A stretch of DNA of 64,000 bases from Rhodobacteraceae bacterium UBA6197. Its GTDB lineage: Bacteria; Pseudomonadota; Alphaproteobacteria; Rhodobacterales; Rhodobacteraceae. The stretch lies in contig DISZ01000003.1 of NCBI GenBank assembly GCA_002422085.1, positions 30,540 to 94,539 on the forward strand, written 5' to 3'. The translations under genes were made by a program, and so were the position numbers. How positions within the stretch are numbered: position 1 is the stretch's first letter; the number at the start of each line of letters is the position of its first letter. The notes beneath the pieces were generated by a model. It ran no database searches and was not told the origin of the DNA. It was given only the letters and a program-made list of their open reading frames with translations. Shown piece by piece: positions 35,922 through 45,183 of this stretch.

Positions 35922-36262
35922 CAGACCACCTCCATATCCTTGATCCGCATCTCGCCGCCGCCCTCTGGCAACAATCGCTCGCCTCCGCAGCGCGGACAGC
36001 ACGCCAGCCGATCCATGATGTCCACCACGTCCTCACAATCATAGCATCGCGCGCGCCCCGGCAAGTCAATGATTTCCAGCAGCGCCCCTTCGGCAACAGA
36101 ACCGCGCATCACTGCATCAAATCCGAACCGCAGCGCCGCTTGCTCCACCCCGGAAAAAGCTCCGATTTCCAGCGTGATCCTGCGCACGGCAGTAAAGCCG
36201 AGCGTGCGGGCCTGATCTTCGATCACCCCGAGGATACCTTCGCAGATCGACACTTCATGCAT
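35921..36262 (-). CDS. hypA: hydrogenase nickel metallochaperone HypA
   Basis: 113 residues starting MHEVSICEG (Ni ligand His2). The zinc site has two CxxC pairs, CYDC and CPRC. The 120-nt gap to hypF is the largest in the hyp part and could hold an internal promoter. Confidence 0.94.
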   Translation of the reverse strand: MHEVSICEGILGVIEDQARTLGFTAVRRITLEIGAFSGVEQAALRFGFDAVMRGSVAEGALLEIIDLPGRARCYDCEDVVDIMDRLACCPRCGGERLLPEGGGEMRIKDMEVV

Positions 36263-36382
36263 TCAGGGTCCCTTGCACCATTCGGGAAGGCAAGGGTCAA
36301 TGATCCTGATCCGCAAGGCAAGCGTTCTGGTCCGCATTGGCGAAGTCGCCGCGTTTACGGCGGTTGACCGTGTATCCAAGTG

Positions 36383-38620
36383 TCAAAGGCTTCGCGCCGC
36401 CGCAACGAGCGCCTGACCAAGGGCGAGGCTGCCGTCGTTGGGCGGGGTGGCGCGGTGGATCATCACCGGCACACCGTCAAGCGCACGAACGGTCAGTGCC
36501 AACAGACAGGCATTCTGATAACAGCCACCCGACAGGGCAACCGCCTTTGCTGCTCCGCTTTCAACCAGTTGCCGCGCACTGTCGGCAAAGGCCTTCGTCA
36601 CGCCCGCATGAAACCGCGCGGCCATTCTGGCAGGCGGAACCTTCGCCAACCGGTCGTCGGCCCAGGCCCGGAACAGCGGGCTCGGGTCGATCAGCGGGCC
36701 CGTCGTCAACGGATAGGGCGCGACCTCGCCCGTCACTTCGGCGGCCAGCGCTTCCAGTCGCATCGCGGCTTCGCTCTCATGGCTTTGCCTGCCGGGTGCC
36801 ACCCCGACCGCTGCCGCAAAAGCATCGAACAGCCGCCCCATCGAGGATGACATCGGGGCGTTGATCCCGGCCTTTGCTGCCTGCCGCAGCAGGCCCAACG
36901 GGTGGTCGGGGAAAAGACTGCCCATCAGCCTGCCAAGGCCAGCCTGATCCAGCCGCGCCAGCAGATTGCGCCAGGGGTCAACCGCAGCCTTGTCGCAGCC
37001 GATCAACGGAGCGGGGGCCAGGCTGGCCATGCGGGAAAAGCTGCGGTAATCACCCAGCAAGACCTCACCGCCCCAGAACGTGCCATCGCTGCCCAGACCC
37101 AAGCCGTCCAGCACGATCCCCGCAACTGGTCCGGCGTCCAGCGGCCACAGGTTGTCGGCCAGACAGGCCGCCAGATGCGCATGATGGTGTTGCACTTCAA
37201 CCAATGGCAACCCGCGCCCTGCCGCAAAGCCCGAGGCGCGATAATCGGAATTCAGATCGCACGCGACGAGCGTCGGGTGATGATCAAACAGCGCCGCATA
37301 ATCCGCATCTGCGCGCTGAAACTCGGCCCAGGTCAGCGCGTCATCCAGATCGCCCAGATGGTGTGACAGCAGCGCTTGACCGCCCTTCAGCAGGCAGAGC
37401 GCCGCTTTCATCTGGCCACCGTAGGCCACGACCTCTGGCGCATCCTCGAACCCTTGCGGCAGTGGCAAGGTACTGGGGGCCAGCCCGCGCGCTCGGCGAA
37501 AGGCAATCCGGCCCTGCGGCGTTATTCTTTCGACGGAATCGTCCAGACGCCGTTCAATCTGCCGGTCGTGCATCAGAAAGGCGTCAGCGATATGCCCCAG
37601 CTTTTCAACAGCTTCACGGTTCTGGATGGCTTGAGGCTCGCCCGACAGATTGCCGCTGGTCATCACAAGGGGCCGGCCGAATGCCGCCTGCAACAAATGA
37701 TGCAGCGGCGTGTACGGCAACATCCAGCCATGAGTCGCGAGGTTCGGGGCGATGCCTTGCGCCAGCGGCGATGGCCTTGACGGCAGCACGATGATCGGGG
37801 CGGATGATGCGGCAAGGGCCGCCGCCTCGTCGCTGCTCACCGTCGCGTGGGCCGCGACCATTGTCGCAGTTCCCATCAAAGCAAAGGGTTTGGTGGGACG
37901 ATGCTTACGGGCGCGCAAACGTGCAACTGCAGCCGCGTTATACGCGTCGCAGGCAAGGTGAAATCCGCCCAATCCTTTGATTGCAAGTATCTCTCCGGCA
38001 TGCAGCCGGGCTGCAGCCTGTGCAACTGGCGTGCCGGGCGTCTCGATACCCTCCACCTCGAGCCAAAGCCTTGGCCCGCAGGCGGGGCAGGCAATGGGTT
38101 GGGCGTGAAACCTACGGTCGGCGGGGTTTGCGTATTCCGCCGCACAGTCAGAGCACATCGCAAAGGCGGCCATCGAGGTCTGCGCCCGGTCATAGGGCAA
38201 ACCACGCAGGATCGAAAACCGGGGGCCGCACCTCGTGCAATTGGTGAAGGCATAGCCAAAGCGGCGTTGGGTCGGATCAAGGATCTCGGCCAGACACTCG
38301 GGGCAGGTCGCCGCATCTGGCACGACCCCTGTTTGCGCGCCCCCGCCCCGGCTCGCGGTGATGACGAACCCTTGCGGCGCAGTTGCAAAGCGGTGTGGCA
38401 CGGATTCCACCGCGTCGATCCGCGCCAGCGGCGGGGCCTCGGTGCGCAACGCCGCTTCAAAACTGTCCAGATCTGCGCCCGCAACCCGGATCAGCACGCC
38501 CTGACCGTCATTCAGCACATCGCCCGACAATCCCATCCGGATGGCCAACTGCCAGACGAACGGGCGGAGACCCACCCCCTGCACCTGACCACGCACCCGG
38601 ATGCAACGCCCTTCGGTCAT
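36383..38620 (-). CDS. hypF: carbamoyltransferase HypF
   Basis: 745 residues. Acylphosphatase domain at the N terminus (RVRGQVQGVGLRPFVW), two C4 zinc-finger-like segments (CPECLAEI; CTRCGPRFS; CSDCAAEY; CPACGPR), a YrdC-like domain and a kinase-like carbamoyltransferase domain with VQHHHAHLAACLADN. Makes the CN precursor from carbamoyl phosphate for HypE. Its ATG overlaps the protease stop by 4 nt. Confidence 0.95.
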   Translation of the reverse strand: MTEGRCIRVRGQVQGVGLRPFVWQLAIRMGLSGDVLNDGQGVLIRVAGADLDSFEAALRTEAPPLARIDAVESVPHRFATAPQGFVITASRGGGAQTGVVPDAATCPECLAEILDPTQRRFGYAFTNCTRCGPRFSILRGLPYDRAQTSMAAFAMCSDCAAEYANPADRRFHAQPIACPACGPRLWLEVEGIETPGTPVAQAAARLHAGEILAIKGLGGFHLACDAYNAAAVARLRARKHRPTKPFALMGTATMVAAHATVSSDEAAALAASSAPIIVLPSRPSPLAQGIAPNLATHGWMLPYTPLHHLLQAAFGRPLVMTSGNLSGEPQAIQNREAVEKLGHIADAFLMHDRQIERRLDDSVERITPQGRIAFRRARGLAPSTLPLPQGFEDAPEVVAYGGQMKAALCLLKGGQALLSHHLGDLDDALTWAEFQRADADYAALFDHHPTLVACDLNSDYRASGFAAGRGLPLVEVQHHHAHLAACLADNLWPLDAGPVAGIVLDGLGLGSDGTFWGGEVLLGDYRSFSRMASLAPAPLIGCDKAAVDPWRNLLARLDQAGLGRLMGSLFPDHPLGLLRQAAKAGINAPMSSSMGRLFDAFAAAVGVAPGRQSHESEAAMRLEALAAEVTGEVAPYPLTTGPLIDPSPLFRAWADDRLAKVPPARMAARFHAGVTKAFADSARQLVESGAAKAVALSGGCYQNACLLALTVRALDGVPVMIHRATPPNDGSLALGQALVAAARSL

Positions 38621-39126
38621 TCCACGCGGTGAAGTGCGGCGACGGGCACCAACCCTTTCGCGATTTCTGCGGCAATCCAGCCGCGCAGGAAGGCAACCGC
38701 GCCGCCAAGGTTTGCGCGGGCGGATGGGCTCAGCCCTTCCTTGACCTCACCAAACTCCTTCCCGGCGATTGCCAGCATCCAGCCGGGCGGTGCCTGCCCG
38801 AACAGCAGCCCGGCTAGCGCCAGCGCCGCCTCTGGGGAAACCCGATGACTGCCAAGGGAAGTAGGCTGGGCATCATCCACCCTTGCCAAGCGAAACGGCA
38901 CGGCAAGACCTACCATCGCATCGGCAAACACCACCAGATCGTGCGCGGCGATCAGCGCGGCGTGATCGACGGTCAGCTGATAGTCGATATCGACGGTCAG
39001 GCCCCGGATTCCCAACGCTTCGATTTCCGCCGCAAGGGCCGGGCCAAGCCCGTCATCGCCACGGCCGGGATTGCCGTAGCCGATCAGCAGAATCCGTCGC
39101 GCAGGCAAGGCCGCCCTCAGAGGCAT
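38617..39126 (-). CDS. hydrogenase maturation protease (HoxW/HyaD type)
   Basis: 169 residues. LIGYGNPGRGDDGLGPALA is the signature of endopeptidases that clip the C-terminal peptide of the large subunit after Ni insertion; VDIDYQLTVDHAALI and VVFADA supply the other metal-ligand region. Overlaps hoxH by 10 nt, so it is most likely specific for HoxH. Confidence 0.88.
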   Translation of the reverse strand: MPLRAALPARRILLIGYGNPGRGDDGLGPALAAEIEALGIRGLTVDIDYQLTVDHAALIAAHDLVVFADAMVGLAVPFRLARVDDAQPTSLGSHRVSPEAALALAGLLFGQAPPGWMLAIAGKEFGEVKEGLSPSARANLGGAVAFLRGWIAAEIAKGLVPVAALHRVE

Positions 39127-40556
39127 TGCCCGGCCCGGTCGATCAGCCGGGCATCGGCGTCATAAATCTCGACCTGCAGCGGCATCTGCCCCAAGGCATG
39201 CGTCGCGCAAGACAGGCAGGGGTCATAAGCGCGGATCGCGACCTCGACATGGTTCAGCATGCCTTCGGTGATCTTCGGTTGGCCGGAAAGGTGCTTGACC
39301 GCCACGTCCTTGACGGCGCGGTTCATGCCTTCGTTGTTGTGGGTCGTCGACACGATCAGGTTGCAGAAGGTCACCTGATCATGCTCATCCACCTTGTAGT
39401 GGTGGATCAGATTGCCGCGCGGTGCCTCGATCACGCCGATGCCTTCGAATCGTCGTTCGCCCTTGGCCACCAGATCGGTGCCTTGCAGGTCGGGGTCGTG
39501 CAACAGCTCGCGGATCTTTTCGACGCAATGCACCACCTCGATCATCCGCGCCCAGTGGTTGGCCAGCGTCGAGTGGTTCATGCCGCCTGAAAACGCACGA
39601 AGCGCGCCGTGTGCGGCATTGGCCAGCGGCGTGTCGATGAAACTGGCGGTGTTCATCCGGGCCAGCGGGCCGACACGGTACCAGCCGTTTTCCGGGCCAA
39701 GTTCCTTGATGAAGGGGAACTTCATGTAGGACCACGACCGCACATCTTCGACCAGAACCTTGTGGTAATCGCAGTAGTCCAGCATGTCGAAGATCGGCGC
39801 ACCCGCGCAGTTCAGGGCGCGCATCCGGCCATGGTACAGGTCGAGCGCCCCGTCGCCTTCGCGCACCAGCGCCATGTGGGTTGACGGGAATGTGCCGAAA
39901 TCTGCAACCATCGCGCTGTGGTCCTGCACGTAGTTGCGCGCAATGGCCAGCGCGTCCTGCGCCCAGTCCAGCATCTGATCCACCTGCCCCAGCAGGCGGT
40001 CGCGGGTGGCGATGTCAAGATTGCGGTTGATGCCGCCGGGAATAGCCCCCGTACCGTGGATCTTCTTGCCGGCCGTCGCCTCGATGATCTCTTGCCCGAA
40101 CTTGCGCATCAGCACAGCGCGCAGCCCCAGTTCAGGGTTCTCGCGGATCACCTCAAAGATGTTGCGCCGTTCCGCCGGGGCGCCAAAGCCGAACAGCAGG
40201 TCCGGGGCGGACAAGTGAAAGAAGTGCAGCACGTGGCTTTGCATTACCTGCCCGTAATGCATCAGGCGGCGCATTTTTTCGGCGGTGGGGGGCAGCACGT
40301 CGACGCCGACGATCTGGTCCATCGCCTTGGCCGCCGCCAAATGGTGGCTGACCGGACAGATGCCGCATAGCCGCTGGACGATGACCGGCACTTCCCACAA
40401 CAGGCGGCCCCGGATGAACCGTTCAAAGCCGCGAAACTCCACGATGTGAAGCCGCGCCTCGTCGACCTGATTGTTCGCGTCAAGGTGGATGGTCACCTTG
40501 CCATGCCCTTCGACACGGGTGACAGGCGAGATTTCGATCAGTCTGGTCTCAGACAT
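39117..40556 (-). CDS. hoxH: NAD-linked [NiFe]-hydrogenase large subunit HoxH
   Basis: 479 residues from MSETRLIEISPVTRVEGHG. Ni-Fe ligands are in RLCGICPVSH (N-terminal CxxC) and DPCLSCATH (C-terminal CxxC). The residues after the DPCxxCxxH motif, ALGQMPLQVEIYDADARL and on, are the peptide removed by the protease encoded downstream. Group 3 type by motif form and by the HoxFUY partners. Confidence 0.95.
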   Translation of the reverse strand: MSETRLIEISPVTRVEGHGKVTIHLDANNQVDEARLHIVEFRGFERFIRGRLLWEVPVIVQRLCGICPVSHHLAAAKAMDQIVGVDVLPPTAEKMRRLMHYGQVMQSHVLHFFHLSAPDLLFGFGAPAERRNIFEVIRENPELGLRAVLMRKFGQEIIEATAGKKIHGTGAIPGGINRNLDIATRDRLLGQVDQMLDWAQDALAIARNYVQDHSAMVADFGTFPSTHMALVREGDGALDLYHGRMRALNCAGAPIFDMLDYCDYHKVLVEDVRSWSYMKFPFIKELGPENGWYRVGPLARMNTASFIDTPLANAAHGALRAFSGGMNHSTLANHWARMIEVVHCVEKIRELLHDPDLQGTDLVAKGERRFEGIGVIEAPRGNLIHHYKVDEHDQVTFCNLIVSTTHNNEGMNRAVKDVAVKHLSGQPKITEGMLNHVEVAIRAYDPCLSCATHALGQMPLQVEIYDADARLIDRAGQCL

Positions 40557-40569
40557 ATTACTTGCCCTT

Positions 40570-41139
40570 TCAGTCGAACCGAAGAGTTTCACGCTCGAAC
40601 CCTGTGAACTTGCCGTCCAGAAGGGCGACAAGAGTGGAAAAGATGATGTCACCCGATGGGGCGCAACCGGGGATCTGATAGTCGATGTCCACGATCTCCG
40701 AACACGGATAGACCTTGTCGAGGATCAGCGGCAGCACCGGATCGTTGGGGATCAGCCGCGTGGTGTTGCGCAGGTAAGGCCCTGTCAGATATGCTTCTTC
40801 CAGACATTCGCGCAGCGGGTCCGCCGAATGCATGATGGCGTTGCGCATGGCCGGAAGGCCGCCCATGATCGCGCACTGGCCTAACGCGATCAGCACATCG
40901 CAGTTCTTGCGGAAGTCGATCAGCGTATGGACGTTTTCTTCGTTGCAGCAGCCGCCCTCGATGATGCCGATGTCGCAGCGCCGGTTGAAGGTCTTGATGT
41001 CAGTCAGGGGCGAGCGGTCGAACTCGACCCGCTCCATCAGCGCGATCAGTCGCTCGTCGATGTCGAGGATGGCCATGTGGCAGCCAAAACATCCGGCCAG
41101 CGAGACGGTGGCGACACGCGCCTTGCGGGGTTCGGTCAT
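40570..41139 (-). CDS. hoxY: NAD-linked [NiFe]-hydrogenase small subunit HoxY
   Basis: 189 residues, short as usual for HoxY (single proximal 4Fe-4S cluster). CFGCHMAILDID, IIEGGCCNEENVH, ALGQCAIMGGLPAMRN and IPGCAPSGD provide the cluster ligands. Overlaps hoxU by 4 nt and is 13 nt before hoxH. Confidence 0.94.
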   Translation of the reverse strand: MTEPRKARVATVSLAGCFGCHMAILDIDERLIALMERVEFDRSPLTDIKTFNRRCDIGIIEGGCCNEENVHTLIDFRKNCDVLIALGQCAIMGGLPAMRNAIMHSADPLRECLEEAYLTGPYLRNTTRLIPNDPVLPLILDKVYPCSEIVDIDYQIPGCAPSGDIIFSTLVALLDGKFTGFERETLRFD

Positions 41140-41885
41140 TTGCGCCCGTCCTTTCTGGCCAAGTCTTCTCCGGCACGACCCTCGATCTCGTGCCCGATCA
41201 GGCCGTGGTCGAAATGCCGCGCGCCGATGGGCGTGGCAAACCCTTCGCCTTTGCGGATGATGCAGCCGACCGGGCAGACCGACATGGCATGATCGGCAAG
41301 AGCGGCATCGGTATGGGCCAGATCGGCCCCGTTCACCGCAACCCGGCGATGGATGCCGCGCCCGACATAGCCGAACACTCCCTTGGCATCAACATCCTGC
41401 GACGCCCGGATGCAGCGCCCGCAGGAAATGCAGCGATTGGTGTCCAGCGCGATATCGGGGTGCGAGGCATCGAGGTCGCGGCAGGGTTCCAGATAGGGAA
41501 ACCGGGTTGCGGCGGTCATGTCCAGCCGGCACGCCATCGCCTGCAACTCGCAATTGCCGCTCTTCTCGCAGATCGGGCACAGGTGGTTGCCCTCGTGGAA
41601 CAGCATCTCGACCAGATCGCGGCGCACCCGGTTGCGCGCCTCGGTGTCGTTTTCGACCTCAAGCCCCGGCTCGGCGGGCTGGGTGCAGGCCGAAACGCTG
41701 CGCCCTGCGGCCTTGCCCCCGACCTTGACAGTGCAGACCCGGCAGCCACCCTGATGGCGCAGCCCCTCCACGTCGCAAAGACGCGGGATGTAGATGCCGG
41801 CGGCGTCCGCGGCCTCCATGATGGTCTGGCCCGGTGTGGCAGCAACCTCGACGCCGTCGATACGGAACTGGAAAGGCCCGTTCAT
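41136..41885 (-). CDS. hoxU: hydrogenase diaphorase subunit HoxU
   Basis: 249 residues. N-terminal 2Fe-2S ferredoxin domain (CDVEGLRHQGGCRVC, then C), a His/Cys segment (HEGNHLCPICEKSGNCELQ) and one CxxCxxC set (NRCISCGRCIRAS) with a later CPVGC. Homologous to the NuoG N-terminal part; passes electrons between HoxF and HoxYH. Overlaps hoxF by 4 nt. Confidence 0.94.
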   Translation of the reverse strand: MNGPFQFRIDGVEVAATPGQTIMEAADAAGIYIPRLCDVEGLRHQGGCRVCTVKVGGKAAGRSVSACTQPAEPGLEVENDTEARNRVRRDLVEMLFHEGNHLCPICEKSGNCELQAMACRLDMTAATRFPYLEPCRDLDASHPDIALDTNRCISCGRCIRASQDVDAKGVFGYVGRGIHRRVAVNGADLAHTDAALADHAMSVCPVGCIIRKGEGFATPIGARHFDHGLIGHEIEGRAGEDLARKDGRK

Positions 41886-43705
41886 TTGCTGAAATCCTTG
41901 TCGAAGATGTAAGAGCGCCGCTTGGCAATGTCGCGCGCGCCACTGATGGCGGATTGGATGTCAAATGTGGCCTTGATGCCGTCCTTGCTGGGCTTGGTCA
42001 GCGCAGAATAGACCAGAGGAAAATTTTTCAGGCTCGACAGCACCGGTTTCGGCGAGGTCATACCAAGGCCGCAGCGGCTGGTCTCGATGATCGTGGCGGA
42101 CAAATCCTTCAGATAGGCGATGTCGTCATCATTGGCCTGTCCCTTGCGGAATTTCTCGATCGCCTTCTTGAGGAACACGTTGCCGACCCGGCACGGTGTG
42201 CAGTAGCCGCAGCTTTCGTGGACGAAGAACGACATGTAGTAATCGACGATCTCCAGAATGTTGCGCCGCGCCGAAAACACGATTACCGCGCCCCCGGTGG
42301 CCAGATCGTCAAAGGTCAGCCGCCGATCAAGGCTGTCGCGACCAACCATCGTGCCGCTCGGTCCGCCCACCTGCACCGCCGCCGCGTCTTCGGCCCCGGC
42401 AAGGGACAGAAGTTCGCGCAAGGTCAGGCCATAAGGCAGCTCATAGACGCCGGGGCGTGTGCAATCGCCCGAGACGGAAAAGAGCTTGGTCCCGTGGCTC
42501 TTGTCTGTGCCGATGGCATTGAACCACGCGGCTCCCCGGTCAAGGATGCGGGCGACATGAGCGAAGGTCTCGACGTTGTTGACGACCGTCGGATGCCCCA
42601 GATAGCCGCGCGTCACCGGGAAGGGCGGACGGGTTTTCGGCTCTCCCGGCAGACCTTCGCAGGAACTGATCAATGCGCCCTCTTCGCCGCAGATATAAGC
42701 GCCGGCCCCCATCTGGATACGAATGTCGAAATCGGCGCCCAGCCCGCCCCGGGCGCGGCGGGCGGCCAGCCCGGCCTGCAGATGCTCATGCAGATAGACG
42801 TACTCGCCGCGCAGATAGAGGATGCCCTCGCGCGCGCCCACCGCACGGGCGGCAATCGTCATGCCTTCGAACACCAGATCGGCGCGTTCGGTCAGGACTA
42901 CCCGATCCTTGAACGTGCCCGGCTCGCCCTCGTCGGCATTGCAGATGACAAAGCGGCGGTCCGACGGCGCGTTGGCGGCAAAGCGCCATTTGCGCCCGGT
43001 GGTGAACCCCGCCCCACCACAGCCACGCAACCCGCTGGCCTCGACCGCATCGATGATGGCCGATGGGGCCATGGCGGCGGCTGCGTGCAATCCGGCATCT
43101 TCGGGCACCGGCCCCAGCAACACCTCGCCCGGCCGGCGGATGTTGTTTTCGACCAAAGCCCTGACCCGTTGATAGGGCGACAGCACATCGTGATCCGCCA
43201 CCAGCGCCTCGGCAGCAGACAAGCCCCGTTTCAAGGCGCGCGCAATTGCCGTGGCGCGTTCGGCCGTCAGCCTTGTCGCCACCACATCGTTGATCATCGC
43301 CGCCGGGGCCTGATCGCACAGGCCGATGCAGGGCGTGAAGTCCAGCGAAAACCCATGATCTGCCGAGGTCTCGCCCATCTTGATGCCAAGTTCGGCTTCA
43401 AACGCCGCCACCACCGCATCCAGACCACTGAACCGGTCGACGATGTCATCGCACAGCCGGATCGTCACCCGGCCCTTCGGCGCAAGAGACAAAAAGGAAT
43501 AAAATGACGCGACACCCTCAACGGCAATGCGCGTTACGCCGACAGCCGCGGCAATGGTGTCCATCGTCGATGGGCTAATGCAGCGACGCGCCTCTTGCAC
43601 CGCCAGAAGGATGTCCAGCATCCGGTGGTGATCATTCCCGAAGCTGGCAGAGATCGCCATGATTTCGGCGTCCGGCGGGTATGCAACCTTTGTCTCGGTC
43701 GTCAT
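41882..43705 (-). CDS. hoxF: hydrogenase diaphorase subunit HoxF (NuoE-NuoF fusion)
   Basis: 607 residues from MTTETKVAYPPD. The N-terminal 150 residues resemble NuoE; the rest is NuoF-like with NADH/FMN sites (LRGCGGAGFTTGRKW, NADEGEPGTFKDR, GAGAYICGEEGALI) and the 4Fe-4S motif ESCGYCTPCRVG plus SRCGLGM. In the NuoE-like part only three of four cluster Cys are seen: RLCDDIVD lacks the second, while CIGLC keeps both others. No separate hoxE precedes it. First gene of the hydrogenase operon, so the promoter should lie in 43706-43920. Confidence 0.94.
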   Translation of the reverse strand: MTTETKVAYPPDAEIMAISASFGNDHHRMLDILLAVQEARRCISPSTMDTIAAAVGVTRIAVEGVASFYSFLSLAPKGRVTIRLCDDIVDRFSGLDAVVAAFEAELGIKMGETSADHGFSLDFTPCIGLCDQAPAAMINDVVATRLTAERATAIARALKRGLSAAEALVADHDVLSPYQRVRALVENNIRRPGEVLLGPVPEDAGLHAAAAMAPSAIIDAVEASGLRGCGGAGFTTGRKWRFAANAPSDRRFVICNADEGEPGTFKDRVVLTERADLVFEGMTIAARAVGAREGILYLRGEYVYLHEHLQAGLAARRARGGLGADFDIRIQMGAGAYICGEEGALISSCEGLPGEPKTRPPFPVTRGYLGHPTVVNNVETFAHVARILDRGAAWFNAIGTDKSHGTKLFSVSGDCTRPGVYELPYGLTLRELLSLAGAEDAAAVQVGGPSGTMVGRDSLDRRLTFDDLATGGAVIVFSARRNILEIVDYYMSFFVHESCGYCTPCRVGNVFLKKAIEKFRKGQANDDDIAYLKDLSATIIETSRCGLGMTSPKPVLSSLKNFPLVYSALTKPSKDGIKATFDIQSAISGARDIAKRRSYIFDKDFSK

Positions 43706-43918
43706 TTCTGCTTGATCCCCAATGGTGATTCCGAAGGACGGGACGGAGGCCGCCATTCGGCCGATATGGGAACACTAGGACAATACAGACGCCTTGAACA
43801 ATGCCGTTGACCGGCGCTCGAATGGGCCAGGCGCTACAGGCGTCCACAGACTGATCTTCGCCCCGGTCAGCATCAGTGGGTCGGGTGGTAATCCCCCCTT
43901 TTTTAGCGGGGGACTCTT
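43706..43918 (-). other. upstream region of the hox-hyp operon
   Basis: About 210 nt without a gene. It should contain the hoxF promoter, but I see no convincing -35/-10, sigma-54 or FNR site. A C-run followed by a T-run near 43888-43905 lies towards the island boundary. Confidence 0.4.
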
Positions 43919-43922
43919 CAAA

Positions 43923-43942
43923 CGTTGATGTGGCGTTGATGT
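43923..43942. repeat. paired arm-type repeat CGTTGATGT, 11-bp period
   Basis: CGTTGATGT at 43923-43931 and again at 43934-43942. Same geometry as pairs at 44196, 52976 and 57947. Probably an integrase arm-binding site on the left of tRNA copy A. Confidence 0.65.
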
Positions 43943-43955
43943 GTTTTGGACAAGC

Positions 43956-43981
43956 AAAAACCCGACGGTTTAAGTCGGGTT
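43956..43981 (-). terminator. rho-independent terminator below tRNA copy A
   Basis: Perfect 8-bp stem AACCCGAC/GTCGGGTT with a 7-nt loop and a run of five T on the minus strand. It is placed 28 nt after the tRNA-like 3' end, where the tRNA-fMet terminator would be. Confidence 0.8.
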
Positions 43982-44008
43982 CTAAGCGTCTGATTTATTT
44001 AAGGATTT

Positions 44009-44056
44009 TGGTTGCGGGGGCAGGATTTGAACCTGCGGCCTTCAGGTTATGAGCCT
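44009..44056 (-). other. attachment site A: 3' half of a tRNA-fMet
   Basis: Minus strand reads from the anticodon arm (AGGCTCATAACC) through variable loop, T arm and acceptor 3' strand to the encoded CCA, then diverges from tRNA. T arm GCAGG/CCTGC and acceptor strand CCCCGCA differ from the intact gene at 63910 but keep pairing in the T arm. Not a complete tRNA; read as an att site left by island integration. Confidence 0.8.
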
Positions 44057-44195
44057 AAACTGCAGCGATTCCAATAGCTTAGGCATTTCAATGACTTACG
44101 AGACAAGCCTTTGATCCGGCGCGATTTTCACCCTAGCAACCATCGACACTCGCACGGATTGACCTGCAAAACTGGCTCGAAACGTGCAGTCGCAG

Positions 44196-44214
44196 GTTGA
44201 TGTAGCGTTGATGT
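44196..44214. repeat. paired arm-type repeat GTTGATGT, 11-bp period
   Basis: GTTGATGT at 44196-44203 and 44207-44214, in a 280-nt gene-free stretch to the right of tRNA copy A. Otherwise nothing is recognised between 44057 and 44334. Confidence 0.65.
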
Positions 44215-44334
44215 AAACTCATGGCGGGTGAGATGATCATAATCACTTTCGGCGAGAAAGCCGCAGCTTTCCCATAGAAAGTCCACAATTCACGCCTCTA
44301 AGGAAGGCGATCCTTCATAGGCTTGGCCCGATTC

Positions 44335-44772
44335 ATGCAAATTTTCCTCAGCCTTCTGGCGCTTCTCGCCACCCTTATTTTTGCTTACAGCCTCTTCAGC
44401 GTCCTCTATCCGCTGAAACCTTTCCGCAGCCGAAGCCAAGCCTCCAAAGGGGTTGGCGGATCGTTCGTAGCGGTGTTGGCGTTGGTGGCCTTCGTCGGTT
44501 TCATCGACAACCCCAAAGCCGCGCCCGCGTCGGGCACGATAGCGGAAGCCAGAAAGACAGAGCAGCAAGCGTTGGCAGATGACGCACTTTCGGTCGCAAC
44601 CGTTGCCCCAAGCCTGGTTCCGGCCGCCTGCGGCGATGGCGGACTGGCCTTGATGGACGAGGTCACCGTGAATGGCAGCCACGAACTTTATGCTGCCCCA
44701 GAAGGTGGGCGGATCATCAATGAGAAGGCTACCGCCGCTCTGGGCGAGACCCACTATCAACAAATCGATTAA
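44335..44772 (+). CDS. hypothetical membrane protein
   Basis: 145 residues from MQIFLSLLALLATLIFAYSL. One N-terminal hydrophobic helix and a second one (SFVAVLALVAFVGFI) near residue 45, then a soluble tail (VTVNGSHELYAAPEGG). A TTG four codons earlier is an alternative start closer to the AAGGAAGG motif. No family recognised; adjacent to phage-type genes. Confidence 0.5.
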   Translation: MQIFLSLLALLATLIFAYSLFSVLYPLKPFRSRSQASKGVGGSFVAVLALVAFVGFIDNPKAAPASGTIAEARKTEQQALADDALSVATVAPSLVPAACGDGGLALMDEVTVNGSHELYAAPEGGRIINEKATAALGETHYQQID

Positions 44773-45152
44773 CCGCAGCACTCGCCACCACGCTCACTCT
44801 CGCGTCGGTCGTAAATTGTATCGGCATCGGCTTTCAGCGTGGCACCCACGCCAACTGGCAACTGGTCACCAACGATGCCACCGATGCCCCGACCCTAACC
44901 GACATGGGTGCGGCCTTCGCCATCGCGACCGGCGGCGTTCTGACCCTGTTCATCGCCGCGCCGCCGAATGGCGGTTCGGTCTGGGTCAGGCTGGTGGACG
45001 AGGTCAGTGGCGCGGTTTTCGAACAGGAGATTGCCACTGATATCCCCGCTGCCGCGCAGTTCCTCTCGCCGCGCTTCTACCTCAACACCGGGGCCACCGC
45101 TGCCGCCGTCGCCTACGATTGCTCCGGCCTCTACGTTGAAACCGATTACTGA
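44722..45152 (+). pseudogene. phage-type hypothetical protein, no start codon (5'-damaged)
   Basis: The frame is open from just after a TGA at 44719 and reads protein-like throughout: ALATTLTLASVVNCIGIGFQ, TNDATDAPTLTDMGAAFAIA, SVWVRLVDEVSGAVFEQEI, AYDCSGLYVETDY. There is no ATG/GTG/TTG before 44904, although similarity-like sequence clearly begins earlier. It resembles tail/decoration-type proteins preceding lysis genes in Rhodobacteraceae prophages. The overlap with the previous gene's end also suggests a deletion joint. Confidence 0.45.
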
Positions 45153-45183
45153 ACCGCAGTTCACGAATACTGAAGGACATCTC

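Noticed and set aside
41834..43507. Long plus-strand open frame opposite hoxF
   Set aside because: Shadow of hoxF, whose motifs are unambiguous; GC-rich codons leave the opposite frame open.
43706..43918. Sigma-54 promoter for the hydrogenase operon
   Set aside because: No TGGCAC-N5-TTGC type match could be found on the minus strand.
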